Shown: in pieces, positions 6,031 to 6,055 of the stretch
Layout of the letters: each line of letters starts with the position of its first letter
How positions within the stretch are numbered: the first letter of the stretch is position 1
NCBI GenBank assembly: GCA_947629285.1
Contig: CANRDA010000054.1
Coordinates: forward strand, 1-6,055
DNA length: 6,055 nt
Direction of reading: 5' to 3'
Source of the DNA: an uncultured Bacilli bacterium
GTDB taxonomy: Bacteria > Bacillota_I > Bacilli_A > RF39 > UBA660
The notes under the pieces: generated by a model
Databases searched by the model: none
What the model was told of the DNA's origin: nothing
The model's input: only the letters and a program-made list of their open reading frames with translations
Made by a program: the position numbers and the translations under genes

Positions 6031-6055
6031 TGGCGCCTGATGTAGGACTCGAACC
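6031..6055 (-). tRNA. tRNA gene, 3' end only (isotype not determinable; probably not Asn or Gln)
   Basis: The last 25 bases, read on the - strand, are the 3' part of a tRNA: G52 G53, T-loop TTCGAGT (T54 T55 C56 present, A58 conserved), T-stem 3' strand CCTAC, acceptor 3' strand ATCAGGC, discriminator G73, and an encoded CCA whose final A is at 6031. The 5' acceptor strand, expected to be close to GCCTGAT, and the anticodon lie beyond the window. C72 implies a G1-C72 pair, whereas bacterial tRNA(Asn) and tRNA(Gln) usually have U1-A72, so the tRNA substrates of the neighbouring operon are unlikely. G73 with G1-C72 fits Arg, Ser, Asp or Glu species. A resemblance to Firmicutes tRNA(Arg, UCU) is only a guess from memory. 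Confidence 0.9.

Noticed and set aside
5980..6055. T-box riboswitch controlling the operon
   Set aside because: A T-box carries a conserved TGGNACCGCG-type sequence in its antiterminator just before the terminator. None is present; the visible bases are instead a clean tRNA 3' end with CCA.
1..6055. Hidden new system (defence, mobile element, CRISPR, diversity-generating element)
   Set aside because: Almost every base is accounted for by four complete and one partial housekeeping genes, two terminators and a tRNA end. There are no direct repeats, integrase or transposase motifs, or unexplained gaps above about 50 bp.

Overview
This window is an ordinary housekeeping region from an AT-rich (low-GC), Firmicutes-type bacterium. 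The evidence is the strong A/T bias at wobble positions, A/G-rich Shine-Dalgarno sites, and protein variants that, from memory, look like Bacillota of the Erysipelotrichia/Mollicutes-affiliated or clostridial kind. The genetic code is standard: gatC and gatB end in TGA, and tryptophans are written TGG. No phage, insertion sequence, CRISPR array, toxin-antitoxin pair or defence gene is visible. I found no candidate for a new system.

Layout. The left quarter (1-1428, + strand) is the 3' part of pyrG, encoding CTP synthase. It is cut by the window edge and lacks roughly the first 60 codons. A perfect 11-bp hairpin flanked by A and T runs (about 1427-1456) fills the 26-bp gap to the next gene and should end transcription from both sides. 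Everything else runs on the - strand. Read right to left it is: the 3' end of a tRNA gene (6055-6031), an intrinsic terminator (6018-5995), then gatC (5979-5686), gatA (5689-4244), gatB (4251-2836) and asnS (2831-1455).

How the genes work together. gatC, gatA and gatB overlap by 4 and 8 nt. asnS starts 4 nt after the gatB stop and uses the last gatB codons as its ribosome binding site. The four genes therefore look like one translationally coupled operon. GatCAB is the tRNA-dependent amidotransferase that converts Glu-tRNA(Gln) to Gln-tRNA(Gln), and Asp-tRNA(Asn) to Asn-tRNA(Asn) in organisms that need it. Because the same operon carries a complete asparaginyl-tRNA synthetase, the main job of GatCAB here is probably Gln-tRNA(Gln) formation (inference). 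pyrG converges on the operon and is a separate transcription unit. Both CTP synthase and GatCAB use glutamine as an amide donor, but nothing in the sequence links their regulation.

Points worth a second look: only 51 bp separate the tRNA from gatC, and they hold a terminator and no obvious promoter; the GatA active site has Asp where Gly usually precedes the nucleophilic Ser; and the shared terminator between pyrG and asnS is very compact.
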